A stretch of DNA of 64,000 nucleotides from Moniliella sp. 'wahieum'. Lineage: Eukaryota; Basidiomycota; Moniliellomycetes; Moniliellales; Moniliellaceae. The stretch is from positions 186,001 to 250,000 of the forward strand of contig RSEE01000013.1 of the NCBI GenBank assembly GCA_003971905.1, in the 5' to 3' direction. Positions within the stretch are counted from its first letter, which is position 1, and each line of letters starts with the position of its first letter. Both the position numbers and the translations under genes were made by a program. This document shows, piece after piece, positions 22,401 to 32,831 of the stretch. The notes under the pieces are model-generated. The model did no database searches and was not told where the DNA came from. It saw only the letters and a list, made by a program, of their open reading frames with translations.

Positions 22401-24200
22401 TGACGACCCCACCGACACGACCTACCATGCTCGTGCTGCAGCCGCCACGCCCCACTGCGCCGCACCAGAGATCGGCATCGCCCGCCCCCTACCTGACACA
22501 TCCGCCCCCCCGTTTGCCGACACAGTTCAACCTCCCGAATACGCCGCCATGACTGCTCTCAGCGCACCCATCCACCCGGACACGGTTCAGCTCACCAAGG
22601 ATGGCGTACCCCTCGCTCCCAAGACGCTCAAGGGTCTCGAGACTCACCCCTCCTTTGCCATGGTCAAGCAGGCTATGGCCGACGAGGTGGCCACACTCGC
22701 GCGATACGGCACCTACGAGGCTACGTACCCACCACCGGGTGCACAAATCCTCATAGGACTATGGCGCATCACCACAAAGACGGACGCCGAGGGCCGGTTC
22801 CTGCGCCACCGCGCGCGCTTTGTCGCGGGCGGACACCAACAATCGGCCGAGACTTGGGGCCAGACGTTCGCACCATCGGTGCGCACACCTGCCATCCTGA
22901 CCCTCGTCGTGCTGGCCGAGAAGTATAAGTTTGGCCTCTTCTCGGCGGACGTCAATGCAGCGTACCTGAACGCCCCCCTCGAAGAAGCAGTCTACATCCG
23001 CCCACCCCCTACTTCCCCGAAGCGGGTGGTCGCGTGTGGCGTCTCAAGAAGAGTCTATACGGGCTACATCAGAGCGGAGCAAACTGGGCACGATACATCC
23101 GGAACCTGCTGCGTGACAAGCTCGGCTTCACGCAAAGCTTGACCGAGCCCTGCTTGTTCGTGCGCGCTGCACCACCGGGTGAGCAGATCCTCCTGGCGGT
23201 CCACACCGACGATCTGCTCCTCGCATGCAAGTCACACCAAAAGTACGAGGAGTTTATGGCCGAGATAAACACACACATTGATGTTCGTGGTAACGGTCCC
23301 CTTCACTACCACCTGGGATGCCAATACGATCGGATCGGTGGGGAGCTGTACCTGAGCCAACCAAAGTTCATCGAGGAAGTGGTGGCAAAGCACCACATCA
23401 AAGCCCCGTGGATCCGGACTCTCCCACATCCCGTACGGATGATACCGCCCCGTGCCGACCCTGAACCCCCATCCCTCCCAGCCTTGCGCAAGGCATATCA
23501 GGGGAAGATCGGATCGGGACTGTGGGCTGCACGAATGGGCCGGCCTGACTCCCTCTTCGCTATCACGGCCCTCAGCAGAGCCGCTGCCGACCCATCGCAG
23601 CAGCATCATCAAGCAGTCGATGACTTCCTTCGCTACCTGTACCATACTCGAGGAAAGGGCCTGAGGTTGACCCCAACATCAGATGCACCGGCCATTGCGC
23701 TGTATACAGATTCCGACTTGGCGGGAGATCCCATCCAGGCACGCTCCACATCTGGATGCCTACTGATGGTGTACGGTGTGCCGGTGTCGTGGCGATCCAT
23801 TCTTCAGCCGAAGAGCGTTACCAGTACCGCCGCCGCCGAATATACGGCAGGATATGATGGACTGGTTGACGCCAACTATGTCAAGAACATCATGATCGAG
23901 CTTGGGGCCATCGGCGAGGGTACACCCATTCATTGGTATTGCGACAATAAGTCTGTCGTCGATCTCGCCCACAAATTTGGCAGCACCGGCAAGCTCCGAG
24001 AGCTGAAGATCCGGTACCACAATGTACGGCAACACGTGGACTCGGGCGAGGCCATACTTGTACACATCCCCGGCGAAAGGAACCCAGCGGACGTCCTCAC
24101 CAAGCCTCTCGGCCGTCCCGCCCTGACAAGCCATCTTGCTCAACTCCGCGTCGAGGAGATGGATCCAGTCCACATGACTGGGCCCTCCGGTCAGCGGGGG

Positions 24201-24357
24201 TGACATCCGTCCTAGGACCGCGCGGACCCTGAGTCACGTGAGTCAGCTTTCATTCCTTCCGAGCTCGCACCAGTCTTCTGGACGAGTCAGTCGCAGAAGC
24301 TTCTTAGTCCAATACGACGTTCAGTGCTCACATTCTGTGGTAGTAGCGAGGCCGACA
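24201..24357 (+). repeat. 3' LTR of the young copia element
   Basis: It matches the 5' LTR at 156 of 157 positions by direct reading. The composite TGAGTCA/CACGTG motif is at 24230-24245. Confidence 0.9.
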
Positions 24358-24538
24358 TCTGCCCTCTGACTTGGCTCGCATCCATATCACCCACCCATTC
24401 CGATGCGGGGTATCATATTCACACTTGACGCGCTGCCCTTGAACGTGAAACGCCTTCTGGCAATACCAACGCGTCATGCGTAACTGGCAACAGATGTGCA
24501 TGCAACTCTGCAACCCGCGCCAAGTGCTCGGCAGTTCT

Positions 24539-24648
24539 TCCGGTGGGGTGGAGAGTGGGGTGGGTGGGGTGGCCGGTGGGGTGGCCGGTGGGGTGGCCGG
24601 TGGGGTGGCCGGTGGGTGGCCGGTGGGGTGGCCGGTGGGTGGCTGTCG
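24539..24648 (+). repeat. G-rich minisatellite, 12-bp unit GGTGGGGTGGCC
   Basis: About eight imperfect copies of GGTGGGGTGGCC or the shorter GGTGGGTGGCC follow each other. The plus strand has many runs of three or four G and could fold into G-quadruplexes. It starts about 180 bases after the young copia element. Confidence 0.85.
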
Positions 24649-26460
24649 GTCGATGTTAGATCTTAGGTCTTCCAGCGACCGACCAGCGTGGCCACAAATG
24701 GGGCGACATGTGACATGGTGCAACCGAGGGGGGACGTTGGACTGCTGAAACAGGTGTGAGGTATTCGTTACCCATATTCCTGTCGCAGCACCGTCTGGGG
24801 AGAGCTTAAGTTACGTTAAGCGCTAAGCTTAAACGTTAAACGTGAAACCGTTAATTCCTGCCGCCTAAGGCCTAAGGCGCGAGAGCCTGAACATGTGAGA
24901 TCAGAGACCGCCTCGGAGATGGAAGTGTTGACCACCAGTGGTCTAGAGCCCATCGGCCTTCAGTGACACGTGGCCCGATGCACACAGTGCACCGGGGCAG
25001 TGAGTTCCGGACCTTCCACGGGTTTCCACTGGCCTCCAGGCCAGGAGCCTATCAAGGCCCATAGCTCTAGCTCTCAAGGCCCATAGCTCTAGCTCTCCTT
25101 AGCTCTTGAATGCCATCTCCATCCATCATCGCCAGCATCGCTAGCTAGGCCTGTGACAGGAAGTGCACACGACAGACTATTACTGTGGTTACCGGTACCT
25201 GTTACCGCGCATCGAAGGGGCAGAAGCGAATGCTGCTGCTCCCTCAGCCTGAGCTCAGCTTAGCGCTGAGGCGCTGAGGCTCCGTACACTCAACACTCCA
25301 CGTCAACACTCGACTCAACGTCCCAACCAACACTCAACGTGCTCAGTACTCGCAGGTTGTTGATACACGTTGTGACGTACGCGGTGGCAGCTAGTGCGGG
25401 TGCCAAAGGCAGGCGCAACGTGCTACGGGCCATGTGCAGCACAGCAACGTGGAAGCGTGCGTGCTGTCGTCCCAACCCTACCTGCATAGCAGCAGTGTGT
25501 TACCATGCGCCGCTGCGGCAATGCAGCTACGGAGCTTGACCATCATGCATGTGGATCATGCATCATGCGCCGCTCGTCACGCGTCACTCCCAAGCATCAT
25601 GCATCATGCATCCTGTCACGTCATGCGCATGTCTTCTTCCCACGCAAGAATGTCGCCGCTGAGAAGTTCCACTCGAGCCCAGAGAAAAAAAAATGGCCCT
25701 GGATCGGGACCGGATGGTGCTGAGCCTGAGCCTTCTTCCATCCCCTCGCTCCCCCGCCTTCCCCCGCCTTCCCCAGCCCGAAGGGCTCACGCAGGGTCGG
25801 ACTTGGCCAGCGAGTTGACCAACAGGCTGAGAAACGGCAATATCGACTATCGACGATCGATGATGGATGAATCGGGGATCAGCGATCGGTCATCGATCAT
25901 CGACATCAGATTGGCTGGGGTTGGCTCTGACATGGTGCACCGCAAGGCATCCAGTTGGAATGGCCCAACGGATAAATACACGATGGGGCCAAGCTCCAAG
26001 ACAGACCATGACTACTTGACATCTCCGGCAATCGAGATCATCGACCGATCCTCAGAGCACCGGGCACGAGCACTAGCGTGAGCCAGAGACTAGTGACCTC
26101 ATCGGGCAGCGGTGCTGGGTGGCAATGTCTGCTCGCGAAACGGCGACGGGCTGCTGGCCATCCGATCCAGCGTCTCAGCCTCAGCGTCTCAGCCTAGCGC
26201 GCAGCCGCGCAGGCGCAGTGCCAGGCACGCGTGACATCAGATGCCGATGTGCATGTGACGCGTGACGCGTACCTTCGATGCGGCCGGGAACCAGGGTCGC
26301 GGCGATCACACGTCCATCAGATCAGCCGTCGCCCCACCACGCCTTCTGATTTTTCCAGATTGCAATTTTTTTTCCCGCCCGCCGCCCCAACACCTCCACC
26401 ACCCGCCCACCCCGCCCCCCTCGACCCCCCCCACCCGACCTAACCCCTTTCGCACCCCCG
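24649..26460. other. intergenic, many short palindromes and small duplications
   Basis: No gene is supported. At 25053-25096 a 22-bp unit starting CAAGGCCCATAGC is duplicated perfectly in tandem. Chained palindromes occur at about 24826-24870, 25245-25283, 25540-25610 (ATGCAT), 25850-25920 (GATC) and 26231-26270 (ACGCGT). Confidence 0.55.
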
Positions 26461-26589
26461 GCGCCCATGGCTGTCGGTGCCCCCTCAGCCCTGCGTTTCC
26501 TGCCCGCCCCATGTCCTACGCGCCAGCAAGCAGGAGGCGCTCCAGCGCCAAGCCGCCCCCCGACTGCGATGCTGACACTGCTGGGCTGG

Positions 26590-28029
26590 ATGTCCGACGA
26601 GCTCTGCACCGTTTGTGCCGAGCCCGTCGTGGCCGGCAGCCTTTTCTGCAGCGCAACGTGCCGCCGCCGCGACCTGGAGCCGCAGACTGCCCCCCTACCT
26701 ACCTCCATCCGCCGAGCTCGCCCAGGCCCACGAATCAGCCGGTGCCGCCGGCGCTACCTTCAATGCTCTTCTTCCTTCACCCTCACTTGCAGCAACAGCC
26801 TTCCGCCGAGGACATTTCGCTCCGCATGCATACCCGCGCACGCCCCAGCAACCCCCCGCTCCCCGCCCCTCGGCTGCACGCTCCCCCAAACGTCTCAGCA
26901 TGGCCAGCATCAGCCCCAGTGTCAGCGAGGGCGAATCCGAGCCGCCTCCTTCCACTCCTTCGCCCCAGATTTCTGCCCCGAACGGCCAAGGCCCCGACCT
27001 GCATCCGCTGATCAAGTCCCCTGCCATGCGCTTTGTACGCAAGCCCAACGCGACCAACATGCCTGCTCCGGTTCTGCTTGCCAGCCCCGCCTTGGGCGCT
27101 TCTACCCGTCGGCCACCCAGTTCGGCTAGCTCGACGCCTGCATCCCCATGGATGACAATGGACCACCCACCGCGTCCTTCTTCTCGCCCGCCTTCGCGCC
27201 TTACGTACCAGCCCCACCCTTCTGCCTATCCTCACGCGATTCTGGAGGACGATGCGGACTCGGATGCGGCCTCGTGCATCTCGGGCTTTGACTTGGGCCC
27301 CGCCGCTCGGGACCATGCGCTTCCGGGCCACGTGCAACTGTCATGCTCCGGCCACTTCGACTCATGCGCGGCCGGGATCGCCAGTGGTTCATCGACGTTT
27401 GCCCAGCGACTCGATCGTGGCGCTGCGCAACGCATTAAATATGGCGACGATCGAGCGGCCTCGTGCGGCGCATGCGACCACCGACTCGGCCGTGAGCGAA
27501 CTACGGGGACGACCGACTCGTCCGCGCGCGCTCGGTCCCTCTGTCAGTCCCACCCACTGGGAGACGGAAGAACGGGGCCGGTCACGCACCACGGACGCAC
27601 TGCGCGACCGTGCACAAGCTCGCCGCGCCACCTCGTCCCACGATGTCGAGTTGCACGGCCGCTTGGCCTCTCGCTCCCCGCTCCTCCCTCGCCCGCGCGG
27701 CAGAGGAGCTGGATTCTCGCCGTGGCCGCCTCGTCCACACGAGCACCCCGGTCCATTTCCCGCCGCCGCAGTCCGTCGCCCCGCGACGCGGCGACCGGCG
27801 CTTAGCGTCCCGCGTTCGTGAACGCCTGCAGCTGGACCCGGCGGTGGACTTGGGCGCGTACGCGGTGCCAGCGGTACGCTCGACGTCCAGCGGAGACGGG
27901 ACGGATGGCGTGCCGGCGAGCGCGTTGGCCTTGGCCATGCGCAGTGCCGCGCCACAGGAACCTACGCTGCCGGAACCGCGTGCGCAGGTGGACTCACCTG
28001 CTCCCCGCGCGAGCGTACATGCAGTTTGA
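26590..28029 (+). CDS. Ecl1-like zinc-motif protein with a long disordered tail
   Basis: Near the N-terminus the protein reads MSDELCTVCAEPVVAGSLFC and then SATCRRRDLE. This CxxC...GSLFCSxxCxxxD pattern matches the short zinc-binding head of fungal Ecl1-family (extender of chronological lifespan) and related proteins. The remainder, about 450 residues, is rich in Ser, Pro, Ala and Arg with blocks such as SEGESEPPPSTPSP and SDSIVALRNALN, and ends at 28029. Frame changes near 26690 (a C run), 27370 and 27600 are needed to follow the sequence. The one near 26690 fits an extra C. The start could also be the upstream in-frame ATG at 26467. The family call rests on the Cys motif alone. Confidence 0.5.
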
Positions 28030-29817
28030 CCGGCGCCACGTCCCCGCTCACTTCGCTCTCCCGCTCTCGGCCTTCCAGCCGGTCCTCCTGTTTCCCCTTC
28101 GTCCTCGCTCCTCACTCGCGGACGGGCACTGACAATGCAGCTGGGCAGAGGCAGCTCCCGCGTGCCCGTCAGTGTTCAACCTCGTGGCCTCTAGTTTGCA
28201 ATCTTTGTTCCTTCTCTCCTCTTCTTCCTTTCTCTTTTCCTCCCCTCCTCTCCTCTCTCCTCTCTTCCCTCTCCCTCTTCCTCTCCTCTTCTCTCTCGTC
28301 TCCTCTCTCTGTTCCCCCTCTGCATTCTTCCCAAAAGCATCTCTTCCCAGCAAGCACAGTGACCTCGCATATCGATCTCTCCTCTTTCCTCTCCCCTACC
28401 CTACCCTCACCACTTTTTTTTCATTTCTTTTCTTTCTTGTGCGGCCGGACGCGGTCGCCCTTGCAAAGTCCCTTTCCAAACACCCACCACTTGTTTCCGT
28501 CTCGACGCGTGCATGCCCTACCAGCACACACGCATATCACTCGACTCTGATCCAACGATCTGGACGCTGGCTCTTCGTATCTCTTCTTCCCCTTGGCCAT
28601 GGCCCTTCACTCTACCCCCCGCCTCGCGGCGGGAACGAGAAGGCCTATATCCTCTTTAAACCCCCCCTCTGCCCTCTGCTCTCTTCCCTTGCCACCCCCC
28701 TCGCCCCTTCCCTCCTTCCTGTTTATCATTGGTGCCTCCCACGGTCCTACTGGCACCGCCCAGCCAGGCTCGCAAAGGTACGACTACGAGGGCTTCACCC
28801 CTCTCCTACTCTCCTGCCCTTGATCTTCTTTCCGCGGCCTGTCGTGCCCGGATGCTACCTCCCTCTTCCCCCCCCCCTCAAACGCCCTGCTCACCCCCCC
28901 CCTCCATCCCAACCCAACCCAAAAGCATATTACAAACATATATTATTTCCACCATCGCTGCCTTGCTTCTCATCGACGTTAGATCTCCCACCATGTCGTT
29001 CCCCTTGAGCGTCTGGGGCAGGGGAGGGTCAATGATTTCTGAATGCCTCTCCCCTCAGTGATGAGGCTCGTCGGGCAAGGCCCAGGGTCCAAAGAGACCA
29101 GCATTCGGTGGGCCGGGGTGGAACGCTGTGGGCAACGCTGTGGGCAACGCTGTGGGGAACCGTGGGGCACCCCATTTTACCCTCTACTACCTCAATCCAC
29201 CACCTGCGTTGTTGTACGAGGCCCATTTGGATCCGCCCGGTCAGTCCGTGACCAGCAATCGACATAACCATTGAATCGTGGTCGGGCAGGCCGGTCGGGC
29301 GGTAGGTCAAAATCCCTCATGTCGTGAGCGCGTGAGTTCTCAGCTGAACTCCCCTTTCTCCTCCACCAGGACGATTGCGAACGATGAGAGGGAGATGGGG
29401 CGGAAGCGAGAATGCGGGCCATGCAAACAAGGTCTACGGTCGACTAGCTTGCTAGTGGCTCTACTAGGGACTACGCAGGGTGAAACGCGCGGGTTGGATC
29501 GTTGGACTTGAATGCCATTGGTGCCTGATGCGCTCGCTGCCCGTTCACATTTCTAACCACACAGGCGTTCTACAGCCCACGCGCGTCCAACCACGAGAGG
29601 GCAAACGGTTCTTCGGAACGTGAACGTATACAAGCCTAGGGAATCTACTAGAGAGAAGGGTGGGGCCTGGGGGGGAGCCTGGGGGGGTAATGTGGAGGTG
29701 ACCGGGACCCGGTAGCGGTACAGGAACCCTTGCGACACAGGCATAGTAATAGGAATGAAATGGTCGACCAAAGGAAAAAAAAGGAAGGGGGAAACAGGGT
29801 CTTAATCAAAGTGCATC
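28030..29817. other. intergenic with a long polypyrimidine tract
   Basis: From about 28200 to 28345 the plus strand is nearly all C and T, and C/T-rich DNA continues to about 28440. At 29122-29157 a 12-bp unit, AACGCTGTGGGC, is repeated three times. Open frames here are translations of these low-complexity runs, and no gene is supported. Confidence 0.5.
28205..28345 (+). repeat. polypyrimidine tract
   Basis: Almost unbroken C/T DNA made of CTCTTCC-like units. Tracts like this often sit in fungal promoters, but no plus-strand gene is seen just downstream. Confidence 0.7.
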
Positions 29818-31108
29818 TCACCACGGTACATGAAATGCCACCACTGCCGTCCCACTGGAACGAGGCACGGACGTACCCGTACGCCCACCCGTCTGGGCGA
29901 GAGGACGAGGAAGATCAGCCCCCAAACCGGGCCCAGTGTGTCTGTGGCCTTGTCGACAAAACTCCCACTTGGGCTGGTTTTGAATGGCCAAGACGAGCGC
30001 CAAGCTCAGTGGAACAAAGCAAGAGAGGTAACGCGAGCACCCAGGAGATGGTGGTCACCATGTGGCGGAACGGGGGACTGGCGTTTCCAGCGCTGGTCGA
30101 ACCGGTCGCGAAACGCTGGCGCCCCCCGCCGTCGACGGCGGTCAGGTCAGGCCAGAGTAGGCGACAGCAGGAAGAAACGGAGTGGAAGCCGCATGGCCGG
30201 ATAAGGCAACGGGGCTACGAACGTTGCAATGAGCCAGCATGGTGGGCACCAGCATCGCTGCGCCAATCAAGGCAAAAATCGCAGGCGGGCTAAGTGCCAT
30301 CAGGGCCAATTGCCATAGTTGCCATTGAGACGGTGCCAAGGGAGAGTGATGGAGCCAAGGATGATGCCGCCCAGAAAGGACCATTGGAACACGTCCCAGC
30401 ATTGAATCGACCGCTTGCTTTGGCACAGCACCGCAGCCCATCGAGTTTCGTTGGTGTGGTGCACCAGCATGACAAACGCCCCATTTTTCTTGTAACAATC
30501 CCACCAACGCCAGAACCATTGAGAATTCTAGCCCCAACAGAGACCAAAATGCAAGGTCTCAGGTTAGTACGACAAGACTCACGACCTATTGGAGAAAGAG
30601 AGAGAGAGGAGGGAGGGTAAGGCTGCGTACTGAAGCGTCCCCAAAGTAGCCGTCGTGGCCCCATAGAGCACTATACCCTCGTCCACAGAAACACCCAAAA
30701 ATAGGATCAGACAACAGTAGACCTCTTTTGCTCATCCCTGGCACAGTGCCAACCCGACGTACCGCTATGATCCCCGTCTCGGATCCTCTTCGTGTCGCTG
30801 TAGTGCAAAAGAACGTAAACACCACAATCGGAACCACAGCATTGAACGTGACCAGAGCGACCACTGGGTATTATATTCGGATACATATATCGAGCGCAAA
30901 GAAGAGATGAGAGAAAAAGTGCGCGAACATGCACGCACATGCCGCTCTTTGTGTCAGTATACCATGAGCGGCAGCCCTTCTTTGGGCAGGAAGAGGACGA
31001 ACTGTTTAGTGTAAACGAAACGCGCCGTGCGCCCCAATCGTACTCGAGGCTAGGAGGACAGGGAGCATTCAGGCTGGCCTCCTCGTCCTGGCTGGCCTCA
31101 GGCTTCAA
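29818..31108 (-). CDS. candidate multi-exon membrane protein, function unknown
   Basis: Reading leftward, hydrophobic stretches alternate with intron-like gaps. They include QFVLFLPKEGLPLM near 31000, VALVTFNAVVPIVVFTFFC near 30840, VLYGATTATLGTL near 30650, FQWSFLGGIILGSITL near 30370, PPAIFALIGAAMLVPTML near 30260 and LSCFVPLSLALVLA near 30000. Donors such as GTATAC, GTACGT and GTACGC and a CTAAC branch (near 30570) lie between them. The pattern suggests a protein with about six membrane segments. Exon joins are uncertain because base errors and introns are mixed, and no family was recognised. The 5' end is a guess. Confidence 0.35.
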
Positions 31109-31110
31109 CC

Positions 31111-32055
31111 CGCGCCCGGCGAGCCGAACGGAGGAGGTCTCCTTCCATCCCCCCTATCCCAACTGAGAGGCGGTTGGTCACGGGGGGTTGAGCTGGCGCA
31201 GTCGTGCGCCGAGTGCGTCTCGCCAGGGAGGGAGAGGAGGGACATGATGGCGTCTATGCGTACAGTGTAGTGGGCTGGTGGTGGAGGGGTTGAAATGGGA
31301 ACAGAGGCGTGCTAAGGAGAGGGCGATGTGGCTCGTGCTTTGTGCACACGAGAGAAGGCGAGCAGTGGCGGAAGGGAGCAATGGTCCCCAAGCCGAAGAC
31401 AGGAAGGGCCGCGCGGGGAAGAGTAGAAACTGGCCAAAAGGATGGTGGTGGGCGTGAGGAAAGGAGAAGAAGGTAGAATGCTGGGTGGGGACGGGCAGCA
31501 GGTTTCCCTGCCTGGCCCGGGGGCTGTGCATGGCATGCTGGATGCTCGACGCAAGGCGCAGTGGAGGCCAGTGTGTTTGCCCCCGTTCCCAGCGTAGAGT
31601 GCTGATTATGCTTGCTTCGGCAATCCGAGTCGCGAGCCCAAAGTGAAACCAGCGCACAAACAACAAGGTGCCTGCTGTGCTGTAGAGCGCACAAGGACAG
31701 AGAACACTGGCCCTACAGCAGTCCCTGCGCTTGTTTGCCCCAGCCTAATCGGAGGACGACTAGCAGCCGTGGCAGATCATCGATCACGATCGACCTACTC
31801 CCTATCGTCGTTGCACCTGGTCGTGACGCGTGGCGGGCGGATGGTGCCCCCGGCCGTTATGGAGAGCATCGGCATCAAAAGCAGATCGACTGGTAACACA
31901 ACAGTAATGAAGATCATGGTATTCCAGGCGGCCCTGTTGTGCTTTCCTCAGTGCGCAAGGAGAGCATCATCATCCGAGAGACACAGCAACCATTGCCCGT
32001 CGGGGTACAACAACAGCAGCACACGGGGGAGGGCGGTAAGGGAGAGCGTGCATGG
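31111..32055. other. intergenic
   Basis: No supported gene. The first part probably serves as promoter for the leftward gene ending at 29818. A run of GATCGATCACGATCGA-type palindromes occurs near 31768-31790. Confidence 0.45.
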
Positions 32056-32806
32056 TTAGGACCAAGACGCATCGCCACGCGCAATGTTGTCCAGAAAGAG
32101 GTCCATCCGGGCCAGCTTGGTAAAGGCGGCGGGGCCACCCAAGCGCATAAACTCAGCGGGCATGTGGACCGAGAAGTGGAGCTGGCTCTCACCAGGCTCC
32201 TCGTCCCTGCGCCATCGCCCCTTGACTCTGCGGCAGAACCAAGCGGAGCGGTAGCAAGGGAACGCTGAGGCCTCCCTCCCTCTTCCTCGCCCCCCTGCAG
32301 TCCAAGCGACGCCACACCCCTTCGAGCAGCACGCGCCGCTTGATGGCTCGCCCCCCTCAGTTCCCCCATGCGCGCTTCGAGATCGGTCCAAACCGCCCGC
32401 GAGCGCGCATCCAACAGATCGCCGCGCCGCAGGCGTTGCATAAACGACGACTCCATGTCCCACGGAGGCGCACGGTCCCATCCAAAGTTTTGTCGGATGC
32501 CCTCACGAGTTCGCCACCAAAGGCACCCATCCTGGTCGCATTCAAGCGCTCGGCGCCGCCCCCATTCCCGAATCCGTCGGACCAGGAACCAGGAGAGGCA
32601 GCAATCGGGAACGGCGGCCCCCACCCAATGTTCACTGGACAGGTCCAATGTCTCGTCCGTCCAGACATCTTTGTGCTCAATGGGCCAGCCGCCATTAGCA
32701 TCTTCCCGACTTGTACTGGCACGGGCCTACCCTGCTTGAAGGAACGGGGCGAGCGTGGTGACCGGACCACGCCTGCCATGGCGCGGCGGCGTTGAGCTTC
32801 GGTCAT
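32056..32806 (-). CDS. conserved-looking hypothetical protein, about 250 aa
   Basis: The ATG at 32806 opens a reading frame that, after a change near 32690, continues as a Trp-rich stretch (DLSSEHWVGAAVPDCC, DGCLWWRTREG, APPWDMESSFMQRLRRGDLL) and ends, after another change near 32220, with HFSVHMPAEFMRLGG to the stop at 32056. The ordered, Trp- and Arg-rich middle looks like real coding sequence. No known domain is recognised. The start lies only 25 bases after the stop of the next gene upstream (32832), unusually close for a fungus, so the two might be one gene with a misread junction. Confidence 0.5.
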
Positions 32807-32831
32807 ACGACTCCTTTAGGGAGGGGCCCCA

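Larger units (their letters stand above)
19314..24357 (+). mobile_element. Ty1/copia retrotransposon, young, with two LTRs, coding part broken
   Basis: The LTRs at 19317-19473 and 24201-24357 (157 bp each) differ at one position, so insertion was recent. TCTGC flanks the element at 19309-19313 and 24358-24362, a 5-bp target duplication, with three extra bases between the left copy and the LTR core. A run of G lies directly before the right LTR, as expected for a polypurine tract. Parts in copia order are a Gag-like region (about 19530-20775), protease and integrase (about 20790-22230), reverse transcriptase (about 22550-23700) and RNase H (to about 24200). The coding part has a handful of breaks, and the copy does not look functional as read here. 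In view of errors in nearby host genes, some breaks may be technical. Confidence 0.9.

Noticed and set aside
24328-24723. Minus-strand protein with TPPATPPATPP repeats
   Set aside because: It is a translation of the G-rich minisatellite with no start or context of its own.
28172-29008. 278-codon plus-strand open frame
   Set aside because: It mostly translates the polypyrimidine tract into Ser, Leu, Phe and Pro runs.
29818-31108. Assignment of the membrane protein to Gpi11/PIG-F
   Set aside because: A hydrophobic LGSITLPW stretch suggested it, but the family's conserved spacing of the PLDW and WP residues is not met.
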